DNA from: Anaerolineaceae bacterium
GTDB lineage: Bacteria > Planctomycetota > Phycisphaerae > FEN-1346 > JAACEH01
Reading direction: 5' to 3'
NCBI GenBank assembly: GCA_011682595.1
Contig: JAACEH010000076.1
Location: 1 to 10,648 of the forward strand
Length of the DNA stretch: 10,648 nucleotides
The notes under the pieces were generated by a model. That model did no database searches. It was given only the letters and a program-made list of their open reading frames with translations, and was not told where the DNA came from. The position numbers and the translations under genes were made by a program. Below, piece after piece: positions 1 to 7,265 of this stretch. Positions within the stretch are counted from its first letter, which is position 1. The number at the start of each line of letters is the position of its first letter.

Positions 1-891
1 ATCGACATGGCCTCGGCGAACCTCAACCTGCGCGACCCGGTGATGTATCGCATCCTGCGGGCCACGCATCACCGCACCGGCGACTCGTGGTGCATCTACC
101 CGATGTACGACTGGGCTCACGGGCTGGAAGATTCCATCGAGGGAATCACCCACTCCATCTGCACGCTGGAATTCGAGAACCATCGGCCGCTCTACGACTG
201 GTTCCTCGAGGCCCTTGAGATCTATCACCCGCGGCAGATCGAGTTCGCGCGGCTCAATCTGACCTACACGATGATGAGCAAACGCAAGCTGGGCCAACTG
301 GTGGAGCAGGGGCAGGTCGGCGGTTGGAACGATCCGCGGATGCCGACCCTGAGCGGCCTGCGCCGCCGGGGCTATACGCCCGAAGCCATCCGCAGCTTTC
401 TGAAGCGCATCGGCGTGGCCAAGACCGACAGCACTGTGGACGTGGCCTTGCTGGAGCACTGCCTGAGGAACGACCTCAATAAACGGTCGCCGCGCGTCAT
501 GGCGGTGCTGCGGCCGCTGAAGGTGGTCATCGACAACTATCCCCAGGACCAGGTCGAGCAGTTGGAGGCCGTCAACAATCCGGAAGACCCCGGCGCCGGG
601 AGGCGAGAGGTTCCCTTCTCGCGAGTGCTGTACATCGAGCGGGACGATTTTCGCGAGGACCCGCCGAGGAAGTTCTACCGCCTGGCCCCGGGGCGCGAGG
701 TGCGGCTGAGGTACGCGTACTTCGTCACCTGCGTGGAGGTGGTCAAGGACGAGCAGAGCGGCGAGGTGGTGGAACTCCACTGCACCTACGACCCGGCCAC
801 CCGGGGCGGCGACGCGCCGGACGGCCGCAAGGTCAAGGCCACCCTGCACTGGGTTTCGGCGGGGCGGCTCGGGCGCTGGAGGCCGAGGTGA
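1..891 (+). CDS. glnS: Glutaminyl-tRNA synthetase, main part (5' end outside window, frameshifted at 3' end)
   Basis: Class I aminoacyl-tRNA synthetase that charges tRNA-Gln with glutamine in the cytoplasm. The frame is open from base 1 (Ile-Asp before the first Met), so the gene starts upstream. By comparison with E. coli GlnRS as I remember it, about 180 N-terminal residues, including the HIGH-type motif, are outside the window. Visible signatures, counted from the Met at base 7: the RDPVMYRI and [26 protein letters not shown] segment (residues 9-50), the KMSKS-equivalent MSKRK at 90-94, and the start of the C-terminal anticodon-binding beta-barrels from about residue 165. The reading is normal up to HWVSA (847-861), then runs out of frame into TGA at 889-891. 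The missing C-terminus continues in another frame at 888-1169. The family assignment is secure. Whether the gene works is not. Confidence 0.93.
   Translation: MDMASANLNLRDPVMYRILRATHHRTGDSWCIYPMYDWAHGLEDSIEGITHSICTLEFENHRPLYDWFLEALEIYHPRQIEFARLNLTYTMMSKRKLGQLVEQGQVGGWNDPRMPTLSGLRRRGYTPEAIRSFLKRIGVAKTDSTVDVALLEHCLRNDLNKRSPRVMAVLRPLKVVIDNYPQDQVEQLEAVNNPEDPGAGRREVPFSRVLYIERDDFREDPPRKFYRLAPGREVRLRYAYFVTCVEVVKDEQSGEVVELHCTYDPATRGGDAPDGRKVKATLHWVSAGRLGRWRPR
858..867 (+). repeat. 5-bp tandem duplication GGCGG-GGCGG causing the glnS frameshift
   Basis: Two adjacent copies of GGCGG sit at the point where the glnS reading frame changes. Dropping one copy restores the sequence [15 protein letters not shown], collinear with the family. 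This is the signature of replication slippage, or of an assembly or base-call problem in GC-rich sequence. Confidence 0.8.
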
Positions 892-1169
892 GGTTGTACA
901 ATCACCTGTTCACCAAAGAGAACCCCGACAATGTGGCGGAAGGGGAGGACTTTACGTCGAACCTGAACCCCAACTCGCTGGAGATCGTTCCGTCGGCGTA
1001 TGTCGAGCCGAGCCTGGCCGGGGCGGCGCCGGGCAGCCGCTACCAGTTCGAACGGCTGGGCTACTTCTGCGTCGATCCCGACTCCTCGGACGGCCGCCTG
1101 GTGTTCAACCGCACTGCCTCCTTGCGGGACACCTGGGCCAGGATTCAGAAGGCACAGGCCAAGGGCTAA
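888..1169 (+). CDS. glnS: Glutaminyl-tRNA synthetase, C-terminal part in shifted frame
   Basis: This is the remainder of the same glnS gene. The frame starting around 867 reads [15 protein letters not shown] and continues through FEREGYFC-like ([10 protein letters not shown]) and [11 protein letters not shown], the standard C-terminal anticodon-binding region of GlnRS, ending at TAA 1167-1169. The GTG at 888 is merely the first start-like codon. I see no ribosome-binding site of its own, so I do not think this is an independent gene. Removing one copy of the GGCGG tandem repeat (858-862, 863-867) joins both parts into one frame, with the same spacing as E. coli GlnRS between HWVSA and RLY. 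The split is therefore either a genuine recent mutation or a sequencing or assembly error. Confidence 0.85.
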   Translation: MRLYNHLFTKENPDNVAEGEDFTSNLNPNSLEIVPSAYVEPSLAGAAPGSRYQFERLGYFCVDPDSSDGRLVFNRTASLRDTWARIQKAQAKG

Positions 1170-1189
1170 GAAACTATCTCAGAACGGTC

Positions 1190-1209
1190 GCCACCCAACG
1201 CCGCGAACT
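1190..1209 (+). repeat. Left terminal inverted repeat
   Basis: 20 bp, the inverted partner of 1632-1651 with two mismatches. It lies just downstream of the glnS stop codon. Confidence 0.55.
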
Positions 1210-1253
1210 GTTTCAGGTGAATTTTGCTTGTAACCGATTGTGGCTGATAAAGA

Positions 1254-1309
1254 AAGGACCTCCTTGCCGATGGTAATCGTGTCGCGACGACAACCGGAAG
1301 GAGGTCCTT
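1254..1309 (+). promoter_or_regulatory. Hairpin that would mask the Shine-Dalgarno of the 1310 ORF
   Basis: A perfect 12-bp inverted repeat: AAGGACCTCCTT at 1254-1265 and AAGGAGGTCCTT at 1298-1309, separated by 32 bases and ending directly at the ATG (1310). The right arm contains a full-strength Shine-Dalgarno (AAGGAGGT) with 5 bases between AAGGAGG and ATG. The left arm contains ACCTCCTT, identical to the 16S rRNA anti-Shine-Dalgarno core. In RNA the two arms would pair and hide the ribosome-binding site. A similar layout is known for tnpA of IS200-type elements, but this ORF is not such a transposase. Confidence 0.6.
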
Positions 1310-1633
1310 ATGAAACACTCCCGCAGGAGTGCACGGAGATCGTATCGGCACACTTTGCAGACCGGCATGAGGCGTTTCTTGCCGGCCCCCTTTTTGTTTT
1401 GCGGCTCCGGCGGCGGGTCCGACACTCGCTGGCGGAGCGCGGCCAACGGTCAGGCTCTGGGCTGCCTGTGTCGAGCGGTCAAAGACGCCTACGCCCGCTG
1501 CGGCCGGAAGCGGGCCCGTAACTGGCCGCACAAGAAGAGAGAAAAACCTCCTGGGGCACCCCAACTCCGCAAGGCAGACGAAACGGAAGTCAGAAAAGCA
1601 AAAGAGATTAGAAACACCAAAATGGCTGCATAG
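1310..1633 (+). CDS. Small basic protein of unknown function inside the inverted-repeat element
   Basis: I do not recognise this protein. It has 107 residues, of which about a quarter are Lys or Arg (clusters at 5-13, 66-70 and 75-78). It has four Cys residues (31, 52, 54, 64) that do not form a convincing zinc-binding pair set, and no membrane segment or catalytic motif. Support for translation is mainly the ideal ribosome-binding site (AAGGAGG, 5 bases before ATG) embedded in a perfect hairpin, plus its position exactly filling the right part of the inverted-repeat segment (stop at 1631-1633, on the edge of the right repeat). Codon use is less biased toward G/C third positions than in uvrA. 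Overlapping ORFs in other frames of this stretch have no comparable start signal. It may be an accessory protein of a small mobile element, or not a protein at all if the hairpin has another role. Confidence 0.4.
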   Translation: MKHSRRSARRSYRHTLQTGMRRFLPAPFLFCGSGGGSDTRWRSAANGQALGCLCRAVKDAYARCGRKRARNWPHKKREKPPGAPQLRKADETEVRKAKEIRNTKMAA

Positions 1634-1651
1634 TTCACGGCGTTGGGTGCC
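1632..1651 (-). repeat. Right terminal inverted repeat
   Basis: 20 bp, the inverted partner of 1190-1209 with two mismatches. Its outer end contains GGGTGCCA, a word that recurs in the intergenic repeat at 7126-7265. Confidence 0.55.
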
Positions 1652-1657
1652 ACCCCG

Positions 1658-1673
1658 TGTCGGCACTCCGACA
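1658..1673. terminator. Short hairpin between the convergent glnS and uvrA genes
   Basis: TGTCGG-CACT-CCGACA is a perfect 6-bp stem with a 4-base loop, in the gap between the two convergent genes. No T-tract follows on either strand, so it is at most a weak or Rho-assisted terminator. Confidence 0.25.
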
Positions 1674-1762
1674 ATGTGCGGTATTATCAGGTTATGGCAA
1701 GCTCATGGCAATGCCCAAGTCAGCAGATCATCCGCGTGGGTGAACCTGCCGTTTCACAGTAG

Positions 1763-4603
1763 CTACTTGCTGCGTGAGACGCGCGACGCGTGGCGGCAAA
1801 GGTAGTCGCTCAGGTGGCGCCCGGTGTGTGATCCGGGGTGGTCGGCCAACTGTTCCGGCGTGCCGGTGGCTACGATGCGGCCGCCCTTGTCGCCGCCGTC
1901 GGGGCCCAGGTCGATCACCCAGTCGGCGTGAGAAATCACCTCCAGGTTGTGCTCGATTACCACTACCGTGTTGCCCTTGTCGACCAGGCGGCCCAGCACG
2001 TCCAGCAACCGCTGAATGTCGGCGAAATGCAGCCCGGTGGTCGGCTCGTCCAGCACGTAAAGCGTGCGCCCGGTGGCCACCTTGCCCAACTCCGCAGCCA
2101 GTTTCACCCGCTGGGCCTCGCCGCCGGAAAGCGTCGTCGAGGGCTGACCGAGTTTGATGTAGCCCAGGCCCACCTCCCTGAGGGTGGCCAGTTGAGCCGA
2201 GATTTTCGGGAAGTTCTCGAAGAACTCCGAGGCCTCGTCGACCGACATGTCGAGCAGGTCGGCCACGTTGCGAGTGCGATAGCGAATCTCGAGCGTCTCG
2301 CGATTGTAGCGCGACCCCTGGCAGGTCTGGCAGACGACGAACAGGTCCGGCAGGAAGTGCATCTCGATTTTCTTGACGCCCTGGCCCTGGCAGGACTCGC
2401 AGCGCCCGCCCTTGACGTTGAAGGAGAAGCGGCCCGGCTTGTAGCCGCGAATCTTGGCCTCCCGCGTGCGGGCGAAGACCTGCCGCACCAGGTCGAACAG
2501 GCCGGTGTAAGTGGCGGCGTTGGAGCGCGGGGTGCGGCCGATCGGCGACTGGTCGATCTGGACCACCTTGTCGATCTGCCTGAGGCCGGTGATGCGGGTG
2601 TGGCGGCCCGGCTTGTGACGCCCGCCGTACAGGTGGCGCCGCAGACCCGGCAACAAGATCTCGCCCACCAGAGTGCTCTTGCCCGAGCCGCTGACCCCGG
2701 TCACGCAAGTGAACACGCCGAGGGGAATCGTCACGTCGATTCGCTGCAGGTTGTGCTCGGCGGCCCCTTTGACGGTGACCGCTCGCCGGCGGCTGATCCG
2801 CCTGCGGCGGGAGGGAAGCGAGAAACCGGCGCGACCCGAAAGGAACTGCCCGGTCTGGGAGTCCCGGCAAGCGATGATCTGCTCGAGCGTTCCCTGGCAG
2901 ACGATGTGGCCACCCGCCAGTCCGGCCCCCGGCCCCATGTCGATAACGTAATCGGCCGCCCGAATGGTGTCCTCGTCGTGTTCGACCACCAGCAGGGAGT
3001 TGCCCATGTCGCGCAGGTCCCCCAGGGCCGCCAGCAGCCGCTGGTTGTCGCGCGGATGAAGGCCGATGGTCGGCTCGTCCAGCACATAGCAAACCCCGAC
3101 CAGCCCGGAGCCGATCTGCGTGGCCAGGCGGATTCTCTGGGCTTCGCCGCCGGCCAGCGTCCGCGTCTGGCGGTCCAGGGTCAGGTAGCCCAGGCCGATC
3201 TCGTCCATGAAGTGCAACTGCCGGCGAATCTGGCGGAGAATCTGATCGGCGATGACGGCCCGTGGCCCTTGGAGCTTCAGCTGGTCGAAGAAGGCGACCG
3301 CCTGGGCGATGCTCATGGCTGCGATGTCGGCTATCGAGCGGTCGGCAATGGTCACCGCCAGGGCCTCGGCCCGCAGCCTGGCCCCGCCGCAGGAGGGGCA
3401 GGGCAGGTCGCTCATGTACTCCATCAGCCGCCGCTTGACGTACTGAGACGAACTGTGGCGGAACTTCTGCTGCAGCAGGGGAATCAGCCCCTCGAACCCG
3501 TTGCCGCCGTGCAGGAACTTCTTCCGCTTGGCCGCCGGCAGACGGGCCAACGGCAGCCCCAGGTCGGCACGCGCCGACTCGGCGAATTTGTCGAGGATCG
3601 ATTGCGGGTGCAGGCCCAGGCGGTGAGGGTTGCGGCGAAACAGTTCCACGCCGCCGTCGGCCAGAGATTTCTGCGAGTCGGGGACGAGCAGCTCCGGGTC
3701 GAACTCGAGTTGGGTGCCCAGACCGTCGCACTCCGGGCAGGCCCCGTAGGGACTGTTGAACGAGAACATCCGCGGCGTCAGTTCGTCGAACGACTCGTGG
3801 CAGTCCGGGCAGGCATAGAGTTGGCTGTACAGCGTGTCGGTCCACTCGTTCGACCCAGAGGCTCTCGACGGGCCGTTTCGGTGGCCTTCATGGGCGATGA
3901 TCAACAATCCCTCGGCCAGCCGCAATGCCGTCTCGACCGAGTCGGCCAGGCGGTTCCGCAGGTTCGGCTTGATGGCCAGCCGGTCGACCACGGCCTCAAC
4001 ATTGTGCAACTGCGTCCGCTTCAGCGGCGGCGTGGCCTTGGCGTCGAAGACTTTTCCGTCGATTCGCACGCGGACGAAACCCTCGCCCTGAACGCGGCGA
4101 ATCACTTCCTTGTGCTCGCCCTTCTGGCCGCGAACCAGGGGGGCCACGACCATGATCCGGGTTCCGATGGGCAGCCTCAGAATACCGTCCACAATCTCGT
4201 CGGCGGTCTGCTGGCGTACCTCGCGGCCGCAGCTCGGGCAGTGCGGCCTGCCGCAGCGGGCGAACAGCAAGCGCAGGTAGTCGTAGACCTCGGTCGTCGT
4301 GGCCAGGGTCGATCTGGGGTTGGGGTTCTGCATCCGCTGCTCGATGGCGATAGCCGGCGGCAGCCCCTCGATGTGATCGACGTCGGGTTTCTGCATCTGG
4401 TCCAGGAACTGGCGGGCGTAGGCCGACAGGCTCTCGACATAGCGGCGTTGTCCCTCGGCATAAATGGTGTCGAAGGCCAGGGACGACTTGCCCGAGCCGG
4501 ACAGCCCGGTCACCACGACGAGTCGGCCGGCCGGAATGTCGAGGTTCAGGTTCTTCAGATTGTGCTGGCGTGCTCCGCGAATCTTTATGCGGTCTTCGCC
4601 CAC
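1763..4603 (-). CDS. uvrA: UvrABC system protein A (excinuclease ABC subunit A)
   Basis: DNA-damage recognition ATPase of nucleotide excision repair. A UvrA dimer scans DNA, loads UvrB and is released. The 946 residues match the usual length (E. coli 940), so the gene is complete. Visible in order: Walker A GLSGSGKS (33-40), zinc module CPDC/CPEC (265-268, 289-292), ABC signature LAGGEAQR (483-490), Walker B VLDEP (507-511), second Walker A GVSGSGKS (636-643), second zinc module CESC/CQTC (735-738, 758-761), signature LSGGEAQR (825-832) and Walker B VLDEP (849-853). Extra CPSC pairs occur at 122-125 and 402-405. The start is GTG at 4603, placed right at the family N-terminus ([14 protein letters not shown]), with a purine-rich GAAGGAAGAG upstream. 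The first signature has Ala where Ser is usual. The gene is transcribed alone and is convergent with glnS. Confidence 0.98.
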   Translation of the reverse strand: MGEDRIKIRGARQHNLKNLNLDIPAGRLVVVTGLSGSGKSSLAFDTIYAEGQRRYVESLSAYARQFLDQMQKPDVDHIEGLPPAIAIEQRMQNPNPRSTLATTTEVYDYLRLLFARCGRPHCPSCGREVRQQTADEIVDGILRLPIGTRIMVVAPLVRGQKGEHKEVIRRVQGEGFVRVRIDGKVFDAKATPPLKRTQLHNVEAVVDRLAIKPNLRNRLADSVETALRLAEGLLIIAHEGHRNGPSRASGSNEWTDTLYSQLYACPDCHESFDELTPRMFSFNSPYGACPECDGLGTQLEFDPELLVPDSQKSLADGGVELFRRNPHRLGLHPQSILDKFAESARADLGLPLARLPAAKRKKFLHGGNGFEGLIPLLQQKFRHSSSQYVKRRLMEYMSDLPCPSCGGARLRAEALAVTIADRSIADIAAMSIAQAVAFFDQLKLQGPRAVIADQILRQIRRQLHFMDEIGLGYLTLDRQTRTLAGGEAQRIRLATQIGSGLVGVCYVLDEPTIGLHPRDNQRLLAALGDLRDMGNSLLVVEHDEDTIRAADYVIDMGPGAGLAGGHIVCQGTLEQIIACRDSQTGQFLSGRAGFSLPSRRRRISRRRAVTVKGAAEHNLQRIDVTIPLGVFTCVTGVSGSGKSTLVGEILLPGLRRHLYGGRHKPGRHTRITGLRQIDKVVQIDQSPIGRTPRSNAATYTGLFDLVRQVFARTREAKIRGYKPGRFSFNVKGGRCESCQGQGVKKIEMHFLPDLFVVCQTCQGSRYNRETLEIRYRTRNVADLLDMSVDEASEFFENFPKISAQLATLREVGLGYIKLGQPSTTLSGGEAQRVKLAAELGKVATGRTLYVLDEPTTGLHFADIQRLLDVLGRLVDKGNTVVVIEHNLEVISHADWVIDLGPDGGDKGGRIVATGTPEQLADHPGSHTGRHLSDYLCRHASRVSRSK

Positions 4604-4619
4604 TTTCTCTTCCTTCTCT

Positions 4620-4637
4620 ACAGGGGCCCGACCCTGT
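4620..4637. promoter_or_regulatory. Inverted repeat in the uvrA leader
   Basis: ACAGGG-N6-CCCTGT, perfect in both arms, lies between the predicted uvrA transcription start and the start codon. It could be a protein-binding site or a small leader hairpin. It ends 16 bases before the GTG, close to the ribosome-binding region. Confidence 0.35.
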
Positions 4638-4666
4638 TGGGCTGTCGCAGAAAAGTCGAACGCAGT

Positions 4667-4694
4667 ATTCTACCACCAACCGTTGCTGAAGCAA
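4667..4694 (-). promoter_or_regulatory. Probable uvrA promoter
   Basis: On the minus strand, TTGCTT (4689-4694) and TAGAAT (4667-4672) are separated by 16 bases. Transcription would start near 4660, giving a leader of roughly 57 bases before the GTG at 4603. The -35 overlaps an inverted repeat GCAAAG-AG-CTTTGC (4691-4704). There is no E. coli-type LexA box (CTGT-N8-ACAG). Confidence 0.5.
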
Positions 4695-4729
4695 AGAGCT
4701 TTGCCGGCGGGAAAAGCGAAGTTCCCGCC
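4691..4729. promoter_or_regulatory. Two inverted repeats at and upstream of the uvrA -35
   Basis: GCAAAG-AG-CTTTGC (4691-4704) overlaps the -35. GGCGGGAA-N8-TTCCCGCC (4706-4713, 4722-4729), a perfect 8-bp repeat, follows immediately upstream. They could be operator sites for uvrA. The second could also end transcription from the small gene at 4914-5165, but no T-tract follows it. The rest of the 310-base gap 4604-4913 shows nothing else I can support. Confidence 0.3.
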
Positions 4730-4913
4730 TGCGGGGGCGAATAATCAGGTTGCACGTTGCTCGGGCCCAAGTCAGAATGAGGCTGCGGCGGACAGGTCTG
4801 GCGGCTCAATCGGGCGCGCACGGCGACTGCTGCCGGACAGGCGGATAGCCAGAGAGGGGCTAACAGAGGAGGCGACCATGGGCTGGCTGCCGGTCCGGTG
4901 GCATGATCGGGCG

Positions 4914-5165
4914 CTACCCGGGGCTGCCCAACCCCGCGTCGGAGGCAATCTCTTTCAACTCCTCGACAGAGACTTCCCCGAGCCGCTTGCCGCGCTTGTC
5001 GAGTTCCTCGTTGAAACGAATGGCCTTCTCCTGCATCTGCTGGTGGGTATCCTTGCTGCCGCCAATCAGGAAGAACTGATCGCCCCTCGTGATGCGGGCG
5101 TGTCCATCCTGATTGTCCAGGCCCAGGCCGAGCAGCAGAGCCTCATTTTTTGTATCTTCCAGCAT
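4914..5165 (-). CDS. Small conserved-looking protein of unknown function (83 aa)
   Basis: Function unknown. The product is a short soluble protein with a hydrophobic start ([21 protein letters not shown]), then [21 protein letters not shown] followed by a charged helical tail with many Lys and Glu residues. The GDxFFLxGGSxxTHxxMQ pattern resembles small hypothetical proteins I associate with Planctomycetota, but I cannot name a family. I chose the ATG at 5165 because AGGTGG lies 8 bases upstream of it. The longer GTG start at 5177 has no ribosome-binding site. A good promoter lies just upstream (5204-5232). The neighbours are uvrA (same strand, separated by 310 bases with its own promoter) and the divergent HDOD-GGDEF gene. 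Confidence 0.7.
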   Translation of the reverse strand: MLEDTKNEALLLGLGLDNQDGHARITRGDQFFLIGGSKDTHQQMQEKAIRFNEELDKRGKRLGEVSVEELKEIASDAGLGSPG

Positions 5166-5203
5166 GTTATTTTCCACCTGTCAGGGTACTATAAACTGTT
5201 GCG

Positions 5204-5232
5204 ATTCTAGGTTTTCTACCCGCAGGAGTCAA
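5204..5232 (-). promoter_or_regulatory. Sigma70-type promoter of the 83-aa gene
   Basis: TTGACT (5227-5232) and TAGAAT (5204-5209) on the minus strand with ideal 17-base spacing. The transcript would start near 5197 and carry a leader of about 30 bases to the ATG at 5165, including the AGGTGG ribosome-binding site. Confidence 0.7.
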
Positions 5233-5448
5233 CCAAAACCGCCCCGCGTCCCTTCTAGCATGTAAAGTTGGGGGTATGAAAGGTCGATAAACCTTGCAGT
5301 GGACAGAACACGCAGCCGAACGCCGTTGCCGCCCAAGGGGGGAGCTGGCTCGGTGTCTATGGCCCTTTATCGATACAGTTTCTCTACGCTCGAAAGTCTT
5401 CGCTTCTAAAACACCTGCCCCCAGCTATCTGCACCAGGAGTGGTGGAA

Positions 5449-7068
5449 ATGCCGAAAGATGCATCCGCAATTCTTGATCAGTGCCCCAGCCTGCCGACCG
5501 CTCCCGCCATTGCGCTGGAAGTGCTTCGCCTGTCGCAAAAAGACGACGTTGACCTTCGCGAAATTGCCGACGTCATTTCCTGCGATGCGGCCCTGAGCGG
5601 CCGCATCCTGAGTGCCGCCAACAGTGCCTACTACGGCCTGCCGGGGAGGATCGCCACTGTCGGCCAAGCCGTCATCGTGCTCGGCCTGTCCGGCGTCAAA
5701 ACCCTGGCCCTCGGTTTTTCGCTGGCCGAAAGCATCTCCTCCGCCGCTCTCGCGATGGACGACCTGCAGGCCTTCTGGCGGCGCAGCCTCCATTTTGCCG
5801 GGGCGGCCCGCACCTTCGCCGACAGGAAGATGCCGGCCCTCCGCGAAGAGGCCTTCACCGCCGGTCTGCTGGCCGACGTGGGCAGCCTGGCCATGAGCCA
5901 AGCCTTCGGCAGCCAGTACGCCGACTTCTGCATCAGCACCGACAGAACCCATGCCGACATCATCCCCCACGAACAGCAGCGCTTCGAGTTGGACCATCAG
6001 CAGATCAGCCGGGCCATCACCGAATCGTGGCGCCTCCCGCAACTGCTGGCCGTGCCTATTGCTCACCACCACGACCCCCAGAATGTCGGCGGCCATGACA
6101 GCACGATTGTCGATCTGGCCCACGTGCTCCACGCAGCCAATCTCTGTGCGGACGTTCTCTGCGGCGCAGCCTCGGCCGACATGGTCCGGCAGTTCGAGGC
6201 GGCTGTGAAAGACTATCTCGGCCTGGACAGCGACGGCTGCCGGGTCTTGTTGGAGAACCTGCAAAGAGAAGTCCAGGAAGTGGCCGGTGTGCTGGACATA
6301 GAAATTCCCGAGTCGACCAGCTACGGCCAGATCATACAGCGGGCCAACCGCGAACTGGCCCGGCTGAGCCTGCAGACTCAGCAGCAGGCCCGGCAGGCCG
6401 AATGCACTCACAAGGAAGCGGCCTCGCGGCTGGAAGCCCTCGAGAAATCCAACCGCCAACTGGTCCGCAAGGCCAACACCGACCCGCTGACCGGGGTCTA
6501 CAACCGCCGCTTCATGGAAGGATTCATCGAATGTGAAATCGCCAGGGCGGCCAGATTCCGCCGACCGCTCAGCATGTTGTTCATCGACATCGACAACTTC
6601 AAGGCAATCAACGACACCCACGGACACCTGGCGGGCGACGCCATGTTGCGGCAACTGGCCAATCTGCTGGCTGCGGCCACCCGCGATGTAGACTGCCTCT
6701 GCCGCTACGGCGGCGAGGAATTCATGCTGACCCTCCTGGAGACCGACCTCCAGGCCGCCAGCCATCTGGCCGAAAAACTTCGACGTCTTGTTGCCGCATG
6801 GAAGTTCCAGCACGACGGTCTTCAGGGCGGCCGGCACATGACCATCAGTATCGGCGTGGCCACCATGAACCCCAACCGGCCGATCGACAAGGACCTGCTG
6901 ATACAGATGGCCGACGAATCACTCTATGCCGCCAAGCGCGACGGACGCAACTGCGTTTGCGCTCTGAGGAAACGTGTCTCGCCGCTACTGAGCGAAGGCT
7001 CGCAGGAAGAACCCATTGCGCCATCGGCCTGGCGTGACCAGCGCGTCCAGCCCCCGGCCCCGGCCTGA
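5449..7068 (+). CDS. HDOD-domain diguanylate cyclase (GGDEF)
   Basis: Predicted cytoplasmic signalling protein of 539 residues that makes c-di-GMP from two GTP. An N-terminal HDOD domain (about 13-215) shows the usual LPTAPAIALEVLRL start and CDAALSGRILSAANSAYYGL core. The HD metal ligands typical of true HD enzymes are not preserved (GLLADVGSLAM), as is normal for HDOD, so this part is likely a sensor or protein-binding domain. A probable coiled coil (about 292-340) leads to the GGDEF domain (about 344-505), with DPLTGVYNRR, the active-site GGEEF (421-425) and an intact I-site RDVD (412-415) for product inhibition. The tail after about 510 is Pro-rich. ATG 5449 is preferred because AGGAG lies 8 bases upstream. 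GTG codons at 5440 and 5443 overlap or abut that site. I see no clear promoter in the 280-base divergent gap. Confidence 0.93.
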   Translation: MPKDASAILDQCPSLPTAPAIALEVLRLSQKDDVDLREIADVISCDAALSGRILSAANSAYYGLPGRIATVGQAVIVLGLSGVKTLALGFSLAESISSAALAMDDLQAFWRRSLHFAGAARTFADRKMPALREEAFTAGLLADVGSLAMSQAFGSQYADFCISTDRTHADIIPHEQQRFELDHQQISRAITESWRLPQLLAVPIAHHHDPQNVGGHDSTIVDLAHVLHAANLCADVLCGAASADMVRQFEAAVKDYLGLDSDGCRVLLENLQREVQEVAGVLDIEIPESTSYGQIIQRANRELARLSLQTQQQARQAECTHKEAASRLEALEKSNRQLVRKANTDPLTGVYNRRFMEGFIECEIARAARFRRPLSMLFIDIDNFKAINDTHGHLAGDAMLRQLANLLAAATRDVDCLCRYGGEEFMLTLLETDLQAASHLAEKLRRLVAAWKFQHDGLQGGRHMTISIGVATMNPNRPIDKDLLIQMADESLYAAKRDGRNCVCALRKRVSPLLSEGSQEEPIAPSAWRDQRVQPPAPA

Positions 7069-7086
7069 CTCTGCGCCAAACCGCAA

Positions 7087-7119
7087 ACCCATCGTGCTGC
7101 ACGGGTGTGACTTTTTTTT
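7087..7119 (+). terminator. Probable Rho-independent terminator after the HDOD-GGDEF gene
   Basis: A hairpin (CGTG-CTG-CACG at 7093-7103, extended by ACC/GGT with a bulge) is followed five bases later by eight consecutive T (7112-7119), 20-50 bases after the stop codon. The stem is modest, but the T-run is the only long one in the region. Confidence 0.5.
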
Positions 7120-7125
7120 CTGGCG

Positions 7126-7265
7126 GGGTGCCATGGTCTGGCGCAGCCAGGCCATGACGAACATTCGGGAGATAATCACGGCCTGACCTTCGGCCAGACC
7201 GTGGCACCCGGTACACCATAGAGGCACACTTTGCCCCGCTGAATCGGGGCCAAAGTGTGGCACCC
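7126..7265. repeat. Three-hairpin intergenic repeat with GGGTGCCA/TGGCACCC boxes
   Basis: Three consecutive stem-loops: CATGGTCTGG/CCAGGCCATG (7132-7141, 7147-7156, one G-T pair), CACGGCCTG/CAGACCGTG (7177-7185, 7195-7203, one mismatch), and CACACTTTGCCCCG paired with CGGGG plus CAAAGTGTG (7225-7238, 7245-7259, one bulged C). The block starts with GGGTGCCA (7126-7133), has its complement TGGCACCC at 7202-7209, and ends with TGGCACCC at 7258-7265. This architecture is like REP or BIME-type dispersed repeats. Short ORFs across it in both strands look like shadows. The word GGGTGCCA also occurs at 1645-1652. Confidence 0.6.

Larger units (their letters stand above)
1190..1651. mobile_element. 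Possible small inverted-repeat-bounded element (462 bp)
   Basis: The segment is bounded by imperfect inverted repeats 1190-1209 and 1632-1651 that match at 18 of 20 positions when one is reverse-complemented (AGTTC-CGGCGTTGGGTG core). The left repeat begins 20 bases after the glnS stop. The right repeat overlaps the stop of the enclosed ORF at 1633. The interior holds one ORF (1310-1633) with a strong, hairpin-masked ribosome-binding site. I see no target-site duplication, no recognisable transposase and no catalytic motif, so a MITE-like or non-autonomous element is an inference. An alternative is a conserved intergenic RNA or regulatory element with paired ends. Confidence 0.4.

Noticed and set aside
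1166..1666. 166-codon minus-strand ORF spanning the inverted-repeat element
   Set aside because: It has no start signal and no motif, and it reads through both inverted repeats. It is likely chance.
4604..4740. LexA/SOS box upstream of uvrA
   Set aside because: No CTGT-N8-ACAG or GAAC-N4-GTTC type site was found. The ACAGGG-N6-CCCTGT repeat has the opposite half-site orientation.
1838..4744. 968-codon plus-strand ORF opposite uvrA
   Set aside because: It is the antisense shadow of uvrA in GC-rich sequence. It has no family motifs, while the minus strand encodes a complete UvrA.
4878..5210. Plus-strand ORF with a strong AGAGGAGG before ATG 4878, antisense to the 83-aa gene
   Set aside because: It is codon-aligned with the minus-strand gene, as expected for a shadow, and its protein looks random. 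The start signal is striking, so it may deserve a glance, but I do not call a gene.
5425..6837. 470-codon minus-strand ORF opposite the HDOD-GGDEF gene
   Set aside because: It is an antisense shadow. All recognisable motifs are on the plus strand.
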